Positions 1 through 5,038 of a stretch of DNA of 9,041 nucleotides are shown in pieces (position 1 is the first letter of the stretch; each line of letters starts with the position of its first letter). The stretch comes from an uncultured Eubacterium sp. (GTDB taxonomy: Bacteria > Bacillota > Clostridia > Lachnospirales > Lachnospiraceae): contig CAJUBQ010000146.1 of assembly GCA_910584595.1 (NCBI GenBank), forward strand, positions 1-9,041, in the 5' to 3' direction. The notes beneath the pieces are model-generated. The model was not told the origin of the DNA. It was given only the letters and a program-made list of their open reading frames with translations, and did no database searches. Position numbers and translations under genes: made by a program.

Positions 1-230
1 TTGGAAGAATGTTAGAAGCCCTTGGTATTCTGCCCGATACACAGGCGGCGAAGCCAAAGCGGCGCCTTTAGCTGCTGGCGGCAGCCAGGGCGAACCAGGC
101 GGCGCGACCGTCCGGTTCCACAGCCTGGATGCAGAATGCTTAGGGCTTCTTGCATTCTGGAGCGGACACAGCAGACGGGGCAGATTTTCTCTCACAGCGT
201 CCGAGTAGCCAGAATGTAACACTTTTTGTA
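1..230. other. GC-rich non-coding island
   Basis: This stretch is much richer in G and C than the AT-rich DNA that follows and contains several short self-complementary segments (for example GCTGC around 70 pairing with GCAGC). The only reading frame is arginine-rich, has no ribosome site and looks like a by-product of base composition. It may be an intergenic repeat or a structured RNA of the host genome, or the edge of an element lying to the left. From 222 to 380 I see nothing but a run of eight C at 271-278 and no gene with a ribosome site. Confidence 0.4.
6..159. repeat. Paired hairpins with complementary loops (imperfect inverted repeat)
   Basis: Arms 6-32 and 132-159 are imperfect reverse complements (shared AGAAGCCCT core and AGAAT/ATTCT ends). 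Each arm is also a hairpin on its own: AGAAT 6-10 with ATTCT 27-31, and AGAATGC 133-139 with GCATTCT 152-158. The two loops are complementary over about nine bases. The DNA or RNA can therefore form either one long duplex or two hairpins that kiss. The function is not known. Confidence 0.55.
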
Positions 231-430
231 AATTGTTGCATTTCCGCTTAAGTTCGCGCCTATGTCCATACCCCCCCCAAGATACACCCACACTATTACA
301 GCCTCTATTTACCCCAAAATGCGCTCTGAGCGTTGAATAACGTCAATGGATAACCACTAAAGGCTGGTGCATTATAAATCCATAAGATACAGAAAACAAT
401 CACAAATAGCACGTTGCAATTTAATAAGGC

Positions 431-459
431 TTTACACTTTTTACATAATTCGCTATAAT
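431..459 (+). promoter_or_regulatory. Promoter of cassette 1 gene
   Basis: TTTACA (431-436), 17-bp spacer, TATAAT (454-459). Transcription should start near 466. The upstream ATG at 458 overlaps the -10 box and cannot be the translation start, which supports the start at 515. The same promoter is repeated at 5897-5925. Confidence 0.8.
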
Positions 460-514
460 GATTGCAACAGCAGAAACAGATAACAAATGCATTAATCAAA
501 AAGGCGGTGAAAGG

Positions 515-673
515 ATGGCAGCAGAAACGACGGCAAAAGAAACAACTAATATTATTCTTAAACTGACGCAAGAAGGATGGGACGCAAATAAAATCAATGA
601 GTTTATAGTATTTATTGAAACTCATAAACCATCTGAAGATGAAGCAATGAATATACTCAAAAATAGAAAATGA
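515..673 (+). CDS. Small cassette-borne protein, unknown function (52 aa)
   Basis: I do not recognise this protein. Start ATG 515 follows the strong ribosome site GGCGGTGAAAGG; a longer in-frame start at 458 lies inside the promoter and is rejected. The product is 52 residues, soluble and charged, with a predicted helical middle (residues about 12-35, containing GWDANKINEFIVF) and a basic end (NRK). There is no signal peptide, membrane segment or cysteine motif. It is the only gene between the repeated flanks of cassette 1. A leader of about 50 bases is shared with the cassette at 5845, so both genes probably have the same expression signals although the proteins differ. It could be a small regulator or accessory factor; nothing decides this. 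Confidence 0.65.
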   Translation: MAAETTAKETTNIILKLTQEGWDANKINEFIVFIETHKPSEDEAMNILKNRK

Positions 674-696
674 ATAGCAGAAACTAATCATAACAT

Positions 697-743
697 AAAG
701 GTGTAAAATCTTATTAAATTATCAAGGCTTTGCACCTTTTTAA
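697..743 (+). terminator. Palindromic terminator of cassette 1
   Basis: AAAGGTGTAAAATCTT (697-712) pairs with AAGGCTTTGCACCTTT (724-739), with some G-U pairs and one mismatch, followed by a T-run. The loop ATTAAATTATC and first arm are the inverted copy of the promoter-side repeat at 418-441. Confidence 0.75.
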
Positions 744-764
744 TTTGTAAAATTCAGCAGAAAG

Positions 765-959
765 TCAAAACAGGAAGCGAGCAGCACAGAAAAATGAAAG
801 GGATAAAATTGTATGAACCAGATCACCAGAACCCTTCACCACACAGCAGGGACAGATCTGCAGCTCAGGGCGGAATCCGTCCATGAAGGAATCAAACAGG
901 GCTTTGGATGAAGTTTTTATACGAATCAGCTTGCAAAACCGGGAGTTTTCTCTTATCAT
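765..959 (-). pseudogene. N-terminal fragment of a transposase-like (DUF6431-type) protein
   Basis: Reading leftward from ATG 959 gives 64 residues. The first 38 or so (KTSSKALFDSFMDGF, then a CPCC pair) resemble the N-terminal zinc-binding part of DUF6431/transposase-like proteins common in Lachnospiraceae; this is family knowledge from memory, not a search. After the CPCC motif the sequence stops looking like the family and ends after a hydrophobic tail, with the stop codon lying in the 3' flank of cassette 1. The gene thus seems to have been cut by cassette 1 on its 3' side. The IS4-type element begins two bases before its ATG, so its promoter is also lost. It is probably non-functional. 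Confidence 0.45.
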
Positions 960-975
960 ACACTACTTTACAATT

Positions 976-2220
976 TTATAAATAATGCCCTTGTTTTTGA
1001 ATTAGCTGTTTTAAGGCATTTATTAAGGCATTTGATTTTATGCCGGTTTCGACTTTTTCCATGAAAATGACATAAAATACCTGCTGGCGAATCTGTTCAC
1101 TTAGTGCAAACCGAAACTCCTGTACGCTTTCTGTCTGGTATTTAAAAAATGCTTTGTCCTGATATGGCAGAATCTTCATTGCACAGTGCGCTATGTTAAT
1201 CAGATTGACGAGCGTTTCAATCCCTTTACGGCTGCGGACCATGTAACTGCACAGCGACCGGAAAGTTTTCTGTTCGCAGTGACTGACTTCAATTGGCCAT
1301 CGAAATGCATACAGCAACAGGGGGATATACTGCATCCGGCTGCTGCCAGTCTGGTTCAATGGGGTTTTTTCCTGCCATGCGCAGAGAACCTGAAGCTGTT
1401 CCGGGAAAACTGTGCTGAAAAACAGGCGCCTGCTGCCGGAACCCTTTTCCGGGGAAGTTACATACGCAAGGACTTCCCTTTTGCCAAAAATATTTGTAAG
1501 GACACGGCGCACTGTCATGTAATGCTCCCCAATTTTTTCATCAGACAACATAAAATCATCCTGGATAGAAAGCCTTTTCCCATGTGATGCAGGACGGCCC
1601 TTTTTTCCGGTGCGCTGTGGCGGCAGGTCATAAATAACAGAATCAGACCTTGCATTTCCTATAAGGTCAAGGTTTTCGTATCCGTCTATGATTGAAACAA
1701 GGTTCTTCTTTACATACCAGCTGTCGCAGAGGATGATGACATTTTTCTTTTCATGGAATACAGGCATTACATGCCGTATCATGGATGCAGCCGGTTCCAG
1801 CTTGAATTCCTTTTTCTGCCACATGCGGCATCCTAGTGGAACGGAAAGATAGTGGATCCTGCCTTTATTCCATACCGGGACACAGGCCATTACGCTTACA
1901 AAACAGCGCCCATTCAGATAATTGGAGCCATTGTGCGCGGCATGGTCAAAAAGCTTTGAGACATCCTCAAATTTTTTGCCGAATTTTGAAGCCATTGTAT
2001 CATCAATGCATAGGAAGACCGGCTGTGTCTGCAATTTTTCAGGTATGAGTTTTAGGGCCATGCCTGCAGTGACATTCATAAATCCGGAATAATTCGCCTT
2101 TGCATAGGAACATGCATAATAAAATGCATTCAGGGATTTTTTTGCAACCCCGGATAAAAAATGCCTGTACAGAGACCGGATGGAAGCTGCTGACTCCATA
2201 GCAAGATTAGATAGCGCCAA
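976..2220 (-). CDS. IS4-family DDE transposase
   Basis: This is the cut-and-paste transposase of the surrounding element. From the TTG at 2220 it gives 414 residues: IDDT (D73/D74) is the first acidic motif, LCDSWY (D166) the second, and the glutamate motif reads Y304-x2-R307-x3-E311-x6-K318, exactly the Y(2)R(3)E(6)K signature of the IS4 group. The stop is at 976-978, just inside the left terminal repeat. The start is uncertain. The TTG has no ribosome site, and the frame stays open back to 2334, with plausible family residues (SAPTIETLFLLALSNLAMES) running across the nominal start. The true N-terminus is probably 25-35 residues further upstream, where no ATG, GTG or TTG is in frame; a rare start such as ATT, or a lost start codon, is possible. 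The core looks intact. Confidence 0.8.
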   Translation of the reverse strand: MALSNLAMESAASIRSLYRHFLSGVAKKSLNAFYYACSYAKANYSGFMNVTAGMALKLIPEKLQTQPVFLCIDDTMASKFGKKFEDVSKLFDHAAHNGSNYLNGRCFVSVMACVPVWNKGRIHYLSVPLGCRMWQKKEFKLEPAASMIRHVMPVFHEKKNVIILCDSWYVKKNLVSIIDGYENLDLIGNARSDSVIYDLPPQRTGKKGRPASHGKRLSIQDDFMLSDEKIGEHYMTVRRVLTNIFGKREVLAYVTSPEKGSGSRRLFFSTVFPEQLQVLCAWQEKTPLNQTGSSRMQYIPLLLYAFRWPIEVSHCEQKTFRSLCSYMVRSRKGIETLVNLINIAHCAMKILPYQDKAFFKYQTESVQEFRFALSEQIRQQVFYVIFMEKVETGIKSNALINALKQLIQKQGHYL

Positions 2221-2310
2221 CAGGAACAGGGTTTCAATAGTCGGAGCGGAAAAAGTTTTAAAATAAATATAAAAATAACGGTACAGTCTACCAATCAGGT
2301 TATTTTCGTT

Positions 2311-2397
2311 GTATAATAAGTTCGACGTACAAGGTCACTCTCTTTCGTAAAGTTTTGTGGGTAAACTTATTATACATTAGAAAGTGACTTGTGCGTT
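2311..2397. repeat. Interleaved inverted repeats in the transposase leader
   Basis: GTATAATAAGTT (2311-2322) pairs perfectly with AACTTATTATAC (2364-2375). Between them lies 2324-2343, which pairs imperfectly (G-U pairs, one bulge) with 2379-2397. The order A-C-A'-C' is that of a pseudoknot or of two competing hairpins. It sits between the right terminal repeat and the start of the transposase frame, where it could limit transposase expression or serve as a transposase binding region. Confidence 0.5.
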
Positions 2398-2453
2398 ATT
2401 TTATTTTTCAAAAAGTTGTAAAGTGGTGATATATTAATTTTTATGTCTATATT

Positions 2454-2484
2454 TATAGAATGTATATAAGTGATATATTCTATA
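2454..2484. repeat. AT-rich inverted repeat
   Basis: TATAGAAT (2454-2461) is the reverse complement of ATTCTATA (2477-2484). It lies in gene-free AT-rich DNA just outside the IS4-type element. It could be a short hairpin or a protein site. Confidence 0.35.
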
Positions 2485-2520
2485 ATTTTGGTATAAAAAT
2501 AAGGTAAATTGAGGAGCTGA

Positions 2521-2633
2521 GGTTCTTTCTGAACTTTGGGTATCTGTATATTTCATAATTTGCCGAAAGACTTTATATTGGCTTGGCAAAGCAAAATGAA
2601 ATAAACAGAATTACCCAAAGTTCAGAAAGAACC
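2521..2633. mobile_element. 113-bp hairpin MITE-like element
   Basis: The terminal 22 bases at each end (2521-2542 and 2612-2633, starting GGTTCTTTCTGAAC) are perfect reverse complements. The arms continue imperfectly inward (2543-2564 with 2585-2609), so almost the whole unit folds on itself. It has no reading frame. The flanking 8-mers GGAGCTGA and GGAGAAAA agree at 5 of 8 positions, possibly a worn target duplication. Ends beginning GG with a GGTTCTTT-like sequence and an 8-bp duplication recall the ISL3 family, but that link is a guess. Confidence 0.6.
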
Positions 2634-2637
2634 GGAG

Positions 2638-2655
2638 AAAAGTTGTAAAGTGGTG
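2638..2655. repeat. Extra copy of the IS right terminal repeat
   Basis: AAAAGTTGTAAAGTGGTG here is identical over 18 bases to 2411-2428. The DNA to the left of each copy is unrelated, so this is not a simple long duplication. It may be the remnant end of a second copy of the element. Confidence 0.6.
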
Positions 2656-2711
2656 TTTAAAAATTCAATATTTTTTAATTTTATACCGATTTCTCTTTTG
2701 AAAATATAAGG

Positions 2712-2746
2712 GTGCAGCAGTGGATTTTGAAATGAAACTGCTGCAC
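2712..2746 (-). terminator. Hairpin terminator downstream of the J-domain gene
   Basis: GTGCAGCAG (2712-2720) pairs perfectly with CTGCTGCAC (2738-2746). On the minus strand it is followed by CCTTATATTTTC, a moderate T-rich tail. It lies 34 bases past the final stop of the split J-domain gene. Confidence 0.6.
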
Positions 2747-2780
2747 TCTCTGGAATTTATTGTGAAAGAATATATGATTA

Positions 2781-3296
2781 TCATGCCTGCATTAGTGCCA
2801 TTTTATTAGCATTTTTAACTTCAGTGCTACCATAATAACTTCTGATATCATCCATGCTCAAAGTTTTATGACTTCTTTTCCTAAAAGCTTCACTATGCCA
2901 GTACCACATCTTCTTTTGACTGGCCCATTTGAAGCCAAGCTTTTTTAATTCTTTTTTACAGGCATATGTACTGCCTGATACCCATATCTACGCGCCAACA
3001 AGTTCAATATCAATACTATCAAAATGAATGATCTTATTCAACATTTCCCTGAGTTTTTCATCCTCAGCGAAGTCATATTTCATATTGCTATAGTTATTCC
3101 CTGCGCTGTAATTGTCTGAACTGTAGCTGTTTTCATGCTGATCTTTCAAAATTTTAAACAGCTTGTCATATTCAGCATTGATCTTCTTCATAATCTCCAG
3201 ATTTCCCGCATTGTCAGGGTGATGCATCTTTAATAATTCTTTATATTGTTTTCTTAATTCCTCAAGTGTTCTGATATTTTCAAAATATTTATTCAT
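2781..3296 (-). pseudogene. J-domain (DnaJ-like) protein gene with in-frame amber codon
   Basis: ATG 3296 follows AGGAAGG with a 7-base gap. Residues 1-60 form a J-domain with the HPD motif (H26-P27-D28), which in the family stimulates Hsp70/DnaK. Reading runs to an amber TAG at 2988-2990 (codon 103). Beyond it the same frame stays open for 68 more residues to TGA at 2781-2783. The continuation (IWVSGSTYACKKELKKLGF, then KKMWYWHSEAF) looks like the conserved C-terminal part of J-domain proteins found on conjugative elements, where the position of the stop is usually tryptophan (recalled as GSWIWVSG). A single TGG to TAG change explains this. It is either a recent pseudogene giving a 102-aa J-protein, or read through. 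There is no clear promoter of its own: a palindromic terminator sits directly upstream. Confidence 0.75.
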
Positions 3297-3311
3297 GTCA
3301 TAACCTTCCTA

Positions 3312-3363
3312 AACAAAAAGTGTAAAGCATATTGACAATTCAATAGACTTTACACTTTTTGTT
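3312..3363. terminator. 16-bp palindromic terminator of cassette 2
   Basis: AACAAAAAGTGTAAAG (3312-3327) and CTTTACACTTTTTGTT (3348-3363) pair perfectly. Both strands have a T-rich exit, so it can stop transcription either way. It terminates the coiled-coil gene and lies a few bases before the ribosome site of the J-domain gene, which must depend on read-through or an unseen promoter. Confidence 0.75.
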
Positions 3364-3403
3364 AGTGGTTGGCTATTCAGTGTTGGTTTAATTTGGCTAT
3401 GTA

Positions 3404-3709
3404 TTAAGATATTTTCTGTAATTTTTCGCTGTGTTCTCGAATCACACTTTTCATTACATCAATATCAGCTTGCATTGCTTCTATTTTTGCAGCTTCTTTT
3501 GTATATTTCTTAGCAGCTGGTTGATAATTCTCTGTAATGAATTGAATATTCTTATCTGTAGTATTTTCAAGATGTAATTCAATATTAGTCATACGATGTT
3601 TTAATTCTTGCAAGTCATCTTTAATTGGCTGTAATTTTGCTTGTAATTCTGATTTTAATTTCTTATCCATTAAATCAGCAATAGCAAGCAACAATTCATT
3701 ATCTGTCAT
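3404..3709 (-). CDS. Small coiled-coil protein, unknown function (101 aa)
   Basis: ATG 3709 is chosen because AAAGGAGCG lies 8 bases upstream; a start at 3757 would lack a ribosome site and overlap the promoter. The protein begins MTDNELLLAIADLMDKKLKS and is almost entirely helical, with heptad-like spacing of L, I and M from about residue 15 to 45 (LQAKLQPIKDDLQELKHRMT) and again near the end (MQADIDVMKSVIREHSEKL). There are no cysteines, signal peptide or membrane segment. Similar short coiled-coil proteins beginning M-T-D-N-E-L-L are familiar from Lachnospiraceae genomes, but I know of no tested function. It is the only gene in cassette 2 and has its own promoter and terminator. Confidence 0.75.
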   Translation of the reverse strand: MTDNELLLAIADLMDKKLKSELQAKLQPIKDDLQELKHRMTNIELHLENTTDKNIQFITENYQPAAKKYTKEAAKIEAMQADIDVMKSVIREHSEKLQKIS

Positions 3710-3747
3710 ACAAATCACGCTCCTTTTATATTTGGTGTGTTGTTGGT

Positions 3748-3776
3748 AGTATATCACATCCAGAGTATAAAGTCTA
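3748..3776 (-). promoter_or_regulatory. Promoter of the coiled-coil gene
   Basis: On the minus strand TAGACT (3776-3771), 17-bp spacer, TATACT (3753-3748) preceded by TG in extended -10 position. The -35 box lies inside the inverted repeat of cassette 2. The leader to ATG 3709 is about 30 bases. Confidence 0.6.
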
Positions 3777-3832
3777 TTGAATTGTCAAGGTGCTTTTGTT
3801 TGTTGTTTGCTTTTGATAATATTATTGTATAC

Positions 3833-3910
3833 CACTAAATATAGTGCTGCCTATTGAGAGTATAACTAATGTTTAGGTTATGTTTTTGTATATAATCACT
3901 ATATTTAGGG
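3833..3910 (+). promoter_or_regulatory. Operators and promoter of the Xre gene at 3965
   Basis: CACTAAATATAGTG (3833-3846) is nearly palindromic, and its relative CACTATATTTAGGG (3897-3910) starts one base after TATAAT (3891-3896). Related sites recur at 4278-4356. A repressor at the second site would block the -10 region. A clear -35 box at the right distance is not seen, and a further TTTAGGG lies at about 3920. Confidence 0.55.
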
Positions 3911-3964
3911 CACACTTGATTTAGGGAATAAAATATGTTATCATATGATAAAGGTGGTGATAAA

Positions 3965-4222
3965 ATGATTAGTTATGAGAAGTTAGTAAAAAAATTGCGA
4001 GAAAAGAATATAAGTCAATATAGGTTAAAGCAAGATAAAGTTTTAGGTTCAGCAACTATTACAAAGATTTTTAAAAATGATGGTCTGAATGGTGAATCAA
4101 TTGATATAAAAGTTGTTGATAAGTTATGTAAATTATTAAACTGCCAGCCAGGGGATATTTTAGAATGCGTAGAAGATATAGAAGGATATTCAGATACGTC
4201 AGAAAGAAAATATAGAGGATAG
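3965..4222 (+). CDS. Small Xre/Cro-type HTH transcriptional regulator (85 aa)
   Basis: ATG 3965 follows AAAGGTGGTGA at good spacing; an ATG at 3935 gives ten extra residues but has no ribosome site. The protein is a one-domain helix-turn-helix of the HTH_26/YozG-like class: ISQYRLKQDKVLGSATITKIFKN covers the recognition region (residues about 16-38), and KLCKLLNCQPGDILECVED near residues 53-71 is the hallmark C-terminal part of these short regulators. It likely acts as a DNA-binding repressor. Identical-style sites lie in its own upstream region and before the operon starting at 4416, so it probably controls itself and that operon. A good terminator follows 14 bases after the stop. A relative with the same CQPGDI motif is encoded at 5480-5707. 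Confidence 0.85.
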   Translation: MISYEKLVKKLREKNISQYRLKQDKVLGSATITKIFKNDGLNGESIDIKVVDKLCKLLNCQPGDILECVEDIEGYSDTSERKYRG

Positions 4223-4235
4223 CAGTAAATACGAT

Positions 4236-4265
4236 GAGGCACATTTTATGTGTCTTATTTTTTTT
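4236..4265 (+). terminator. Rho-independent terminator of the Xre gene
   Basis: GAGGCACAT (4236-4244), 3-base loop, ATGTGTCTT (4248-4256), then a run of eight T. Nine pairs including two G-U. Confidence 0.8.
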
Positions 4266-4277
4266 GCTTATTATATA

Positions 4278-4364
4278 CCCTAAATATTGTCATAAATTAA
4301 CAAAAAACATACCCTAAATATAGTAATAACGCCAATAGACATTACTATATTTAGGGTATATAAT
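4278..4364 (+). promoter_or_regulatory. Operator cluster and promoter of the small-gene operon
   Basis: There are three CCCTAAATATAGT-like sites: 4278-4291, 4312-4325 and, inverted, 4343-4356. The last two lie in a perfect 19-bp inverted repeat (4309-4327 and 4341-4359). The promoter is TAGACA (4336-4341), 17-bp spacer, TATAAT (4359-4364), with the right-hand operator filling the spacer. A dimer or tetramer of the Xre protein bound here would block RNA polymerase. Confidence 0.75.
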
Positions 4365-4415
4365 AATCTCAACAACAAATGAAACAACAAAATAAATAGA
4401 AAGGCAGTAGAGATT

Positions 4416-4616
4416 ATGACAATCGACAAATTAGAAAACAAAATTAAGGAAAACCACACAGCATTTATCAAAGGTTTGAAAGATGCTGGATATGTCAGCA
4501 GGGTGGTAAACCGCTACGCCTTTAACGACAGCGAATTATTAAGGCTTGCAGTGGAAATCTACAATGATCTGTGGGGCACTTTTGATAAAGAAGCATTTGA
4601 AAAAGCAATTGCATAA
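4416..4616 (+). CDS. Unknown small protein, first gene of the ribozyme operon (66 aa)
   Basis: I do not recognise this protein. ATG 4416 follows AAAGGCAG. It is a 66-residue, mostly helical, charged protein (starts MTIDKLENKIKENHTAF; middle DAGYVSRVVNRYAFNDSELL; end FEKAIA). It has no membrane segment, signal peptide, cysteine or known motif. It is the first gene after the operator-controlled promoter, with a leader of about 45 bases, and is followed after 66 bases by another small gene. Control by the Xre protein encoded at 3965 is inferred from shared operator sites. Confidence 0.65.
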   Translation: MTIDKLENKIKENHTAFIKGLKDAGYVSRVVNRYAFNDSELLRLAVEIYNDLWGTFDKEAFEKAIA

Positions 4617-4622
4617 GCCGAA

Positions 4623-4654
4623 ACGGTCAGCAATGACCGTCCTGACAAGACGGT
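4623..4654 (+). promoter_or_regulatory. Two mutually exclusive hairpins between genes
   Basis: ACGGTCA (4623-4629) pairs with TGACCGT (4634-4640) over a GCAA loop. Alternatively ACCGTC (4636-4641) pairs with GACGGT (4649-4654). Both use the same middle segment, so only one can form. There is no T-run, so translation control or mRNA stability is more likely than termination. Confidence 0.45.
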
Positions 4655-4682
4655 AACAAAAAACGAAAGGCAGGTAAACAAT

Positions 4683-4886
4683 ATGACATTTAAAGAAATC
4701 AAGGAAGAATTAAAAAAGAGCGTATCAAGTGTAAAGTATTTCAATAAAGAAACATTTGAAATCATTATAAGAGATATTAAAACAGCTAAAGAAATTTTAG
4801 AATCTGGCGGCAACGTTCAAGAATTTTATAAAAATTCTGAAACGGCGAAAACAAAATTCTATCTTGAAAATGGCTGTGCATACTGA
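4683..4886 (+). CDS. Unknown small protein, second gene of the ribozyme operon (67 aa)
   Basis: I do not recognise this protein. ATG 4683 follows AAAGGCAGGT. It has 67 residues and is helical, with many K and E (MTFKEIKEELKKSVSSVKYF, then IIIRDIKTAKEILESGGNVQEF) and a single cysteine close to the C-terminus (NGCAY). There is no membrane segment or signal. It is the last gene before the hammerhead ribozyme. After self-cleavage its mRNA would end about 110 bases past its stop in a 2',3'-cyclic phosphate, separated from the two later genes. Confidence 0.65.
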   Translation: MTFKEIKEELKKSVSSVKYFNKETFEIIIRDIKTAKEILESGGNVQEFYKNSETAKTKFYLENGCAY

Positions 4887-4945
4887 CAGCTGTTAACAAT
4901 AATTTCATAATTATACGTAGAGCAGTAAGAGTATATGCAATATAA

Positions 4946-5002
4946 ATCCCCTGACGAGTCTTTGAGAATTAAGACGAAATGCCCACAATAGGGCATCGGG
5001 AT
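4946..5002 (+). ncRNA. Type I hammerhead ribozyme
   Basis: Every core element is present in order. Stem I 5' strand is ATCCC (4946-4950) and the conserved core is CTGACGA (4951-4957). Stem II is GTCTT/AAGAC (4958-4962/4971-4975), closed by an 8-base loop, with the canonical G-C first pair. GAAA (4976-4979) follows. Stem III is TGCCC/GGGCA (4980-4984/4991-4995) plus the A4979-T4996 pair, with loop ACAATA. C4997 is the cleavage-site base, and the stem I 3' strand is GGGAT (4998-5002). All three stems are perfectly paired. Stem I is the open one, which makes it type I. Self-cleavage after 4997 would split the mRNA between the genes ending at 4886 and starting at 5039, leaving a 5'-hydroxyl RNA 41 bases before the next ATG. 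Hammerheads are known in bacterial and phage genomes; activity here is inferred from the fold. Confidence 0.9.
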
Positions 5003-5038
5003 ATAAAAACCAATCATAACAGAACAGGAGATAGAACA

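Larger units (their letters stand above)
381..769 (+). repeat. Cassette 1: single-gene unit with repeated flanks
   Basis: The 5' flank (381-517) and 3' flank (about 697-769) are nearly the same as those of the unit at 5845-6261, but the gene between them differs. The segment 418-441 is an inverted copy of 697-720 with only a few mismatches, so the unit is bounded by an approximately 24-bp inverted repeat. The left copy carries the -35 box; the right copy forms the first arm and loop of the terminator. The right boundary cuts into an older transposase-like gene on the minus strand. I read it as a mobile or recombining cassette; no recombinase gene lies inside. Confidence 0.65.
961..2428 (-). 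mobile_element. IS4-type insertion sequence, about 1.47 kb
   Basis: The left end CACTACTTTACAATTTT (961-977) and the reverse complement of the right end (2411-2428, CACCACTTTACAACTTTT) are inverted terminal repeats differing by one substitution and one inserted base. They enclose a single transposase gene on the minus strand. The flanks (TTATCATA on the left, ATATATTA on the right) show no clear target duplication, so one end may have been rearranged. A further identical copy of the right repeat lies at 2638-2655. The exact IS name is not assigned. Confidence 0.75.
3312..3788 (-). repeat. Cassette 2: inverted-repeat-bounded coiled-coil gene unit
   Basis: The 21 bases 3332-3352 are a perfect reverse complement of 3768-3788 and bracket the gene 3404-3709. 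Read on the minus strand, the layout equals that of cassettes 1 and 3: half palindrome, promoter, one small gene, full palindrome used as terminator. The repeat sequence (TTGACAATTCAATAGACTTT then ACACTTTTT) aligns with TTGCAATTTAATAAGGCTTT then ACACTTTTT of cassette 1, so the units belong to one family despite divergence. Confidence 0.6.

Noticed and set aside
22..219. Arginine-rich 65-codon frame on the plus strand
   Set aside because: No ribosome site, odd composition, and it runs straight through the two hairpins; best explained by high GC content.
458..514. Extended N-terminus of the cassette 1 gene, similar to that in cassette 3
   Set aside because: The similarity is due to the repeated DNA leader; the upstream ATG overlaps the -10 box in both copies, and the good ribosome site is before 515 and 5981.
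305..691. 128-codon frame on the minus strand opposite cassette 1
   Set aside because: It covers the promoter and gene of the cassette in reverse, is rich in C, F and I without a pattern, and a matching shadow occurs opposite cassette 3.
1530..1560. A second hammerhead core (CTGATGA followed by AAAA on the minus strand)
   Set aside because: No stem II or stem III can form, and it is transposase coding sequence.
1186..1587. 133-codon plus-strand frame within the transposase gene
   Set aside because: Antisense shadow of the IS4-type transposase, without its own signals.
961..2428. Target-site duplication of the IS4-type element
   Set aside because: The flanks TTATCATA and ATATATTA are both AT-rich but do not match as a direct repeat.
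3050..3080. Another CTGANGA-like motif on the minus strand in the J-domain gene
   Set aside because: No paired stems and no correctly placed GAAA; chance match.
3312..3788. CRISPR or simple tandem repeat
   Set aside because: The repeats here are two inverted copies around a gene, with no regular repeat-spacer units; no CRISPR array is present anywhere in the window.
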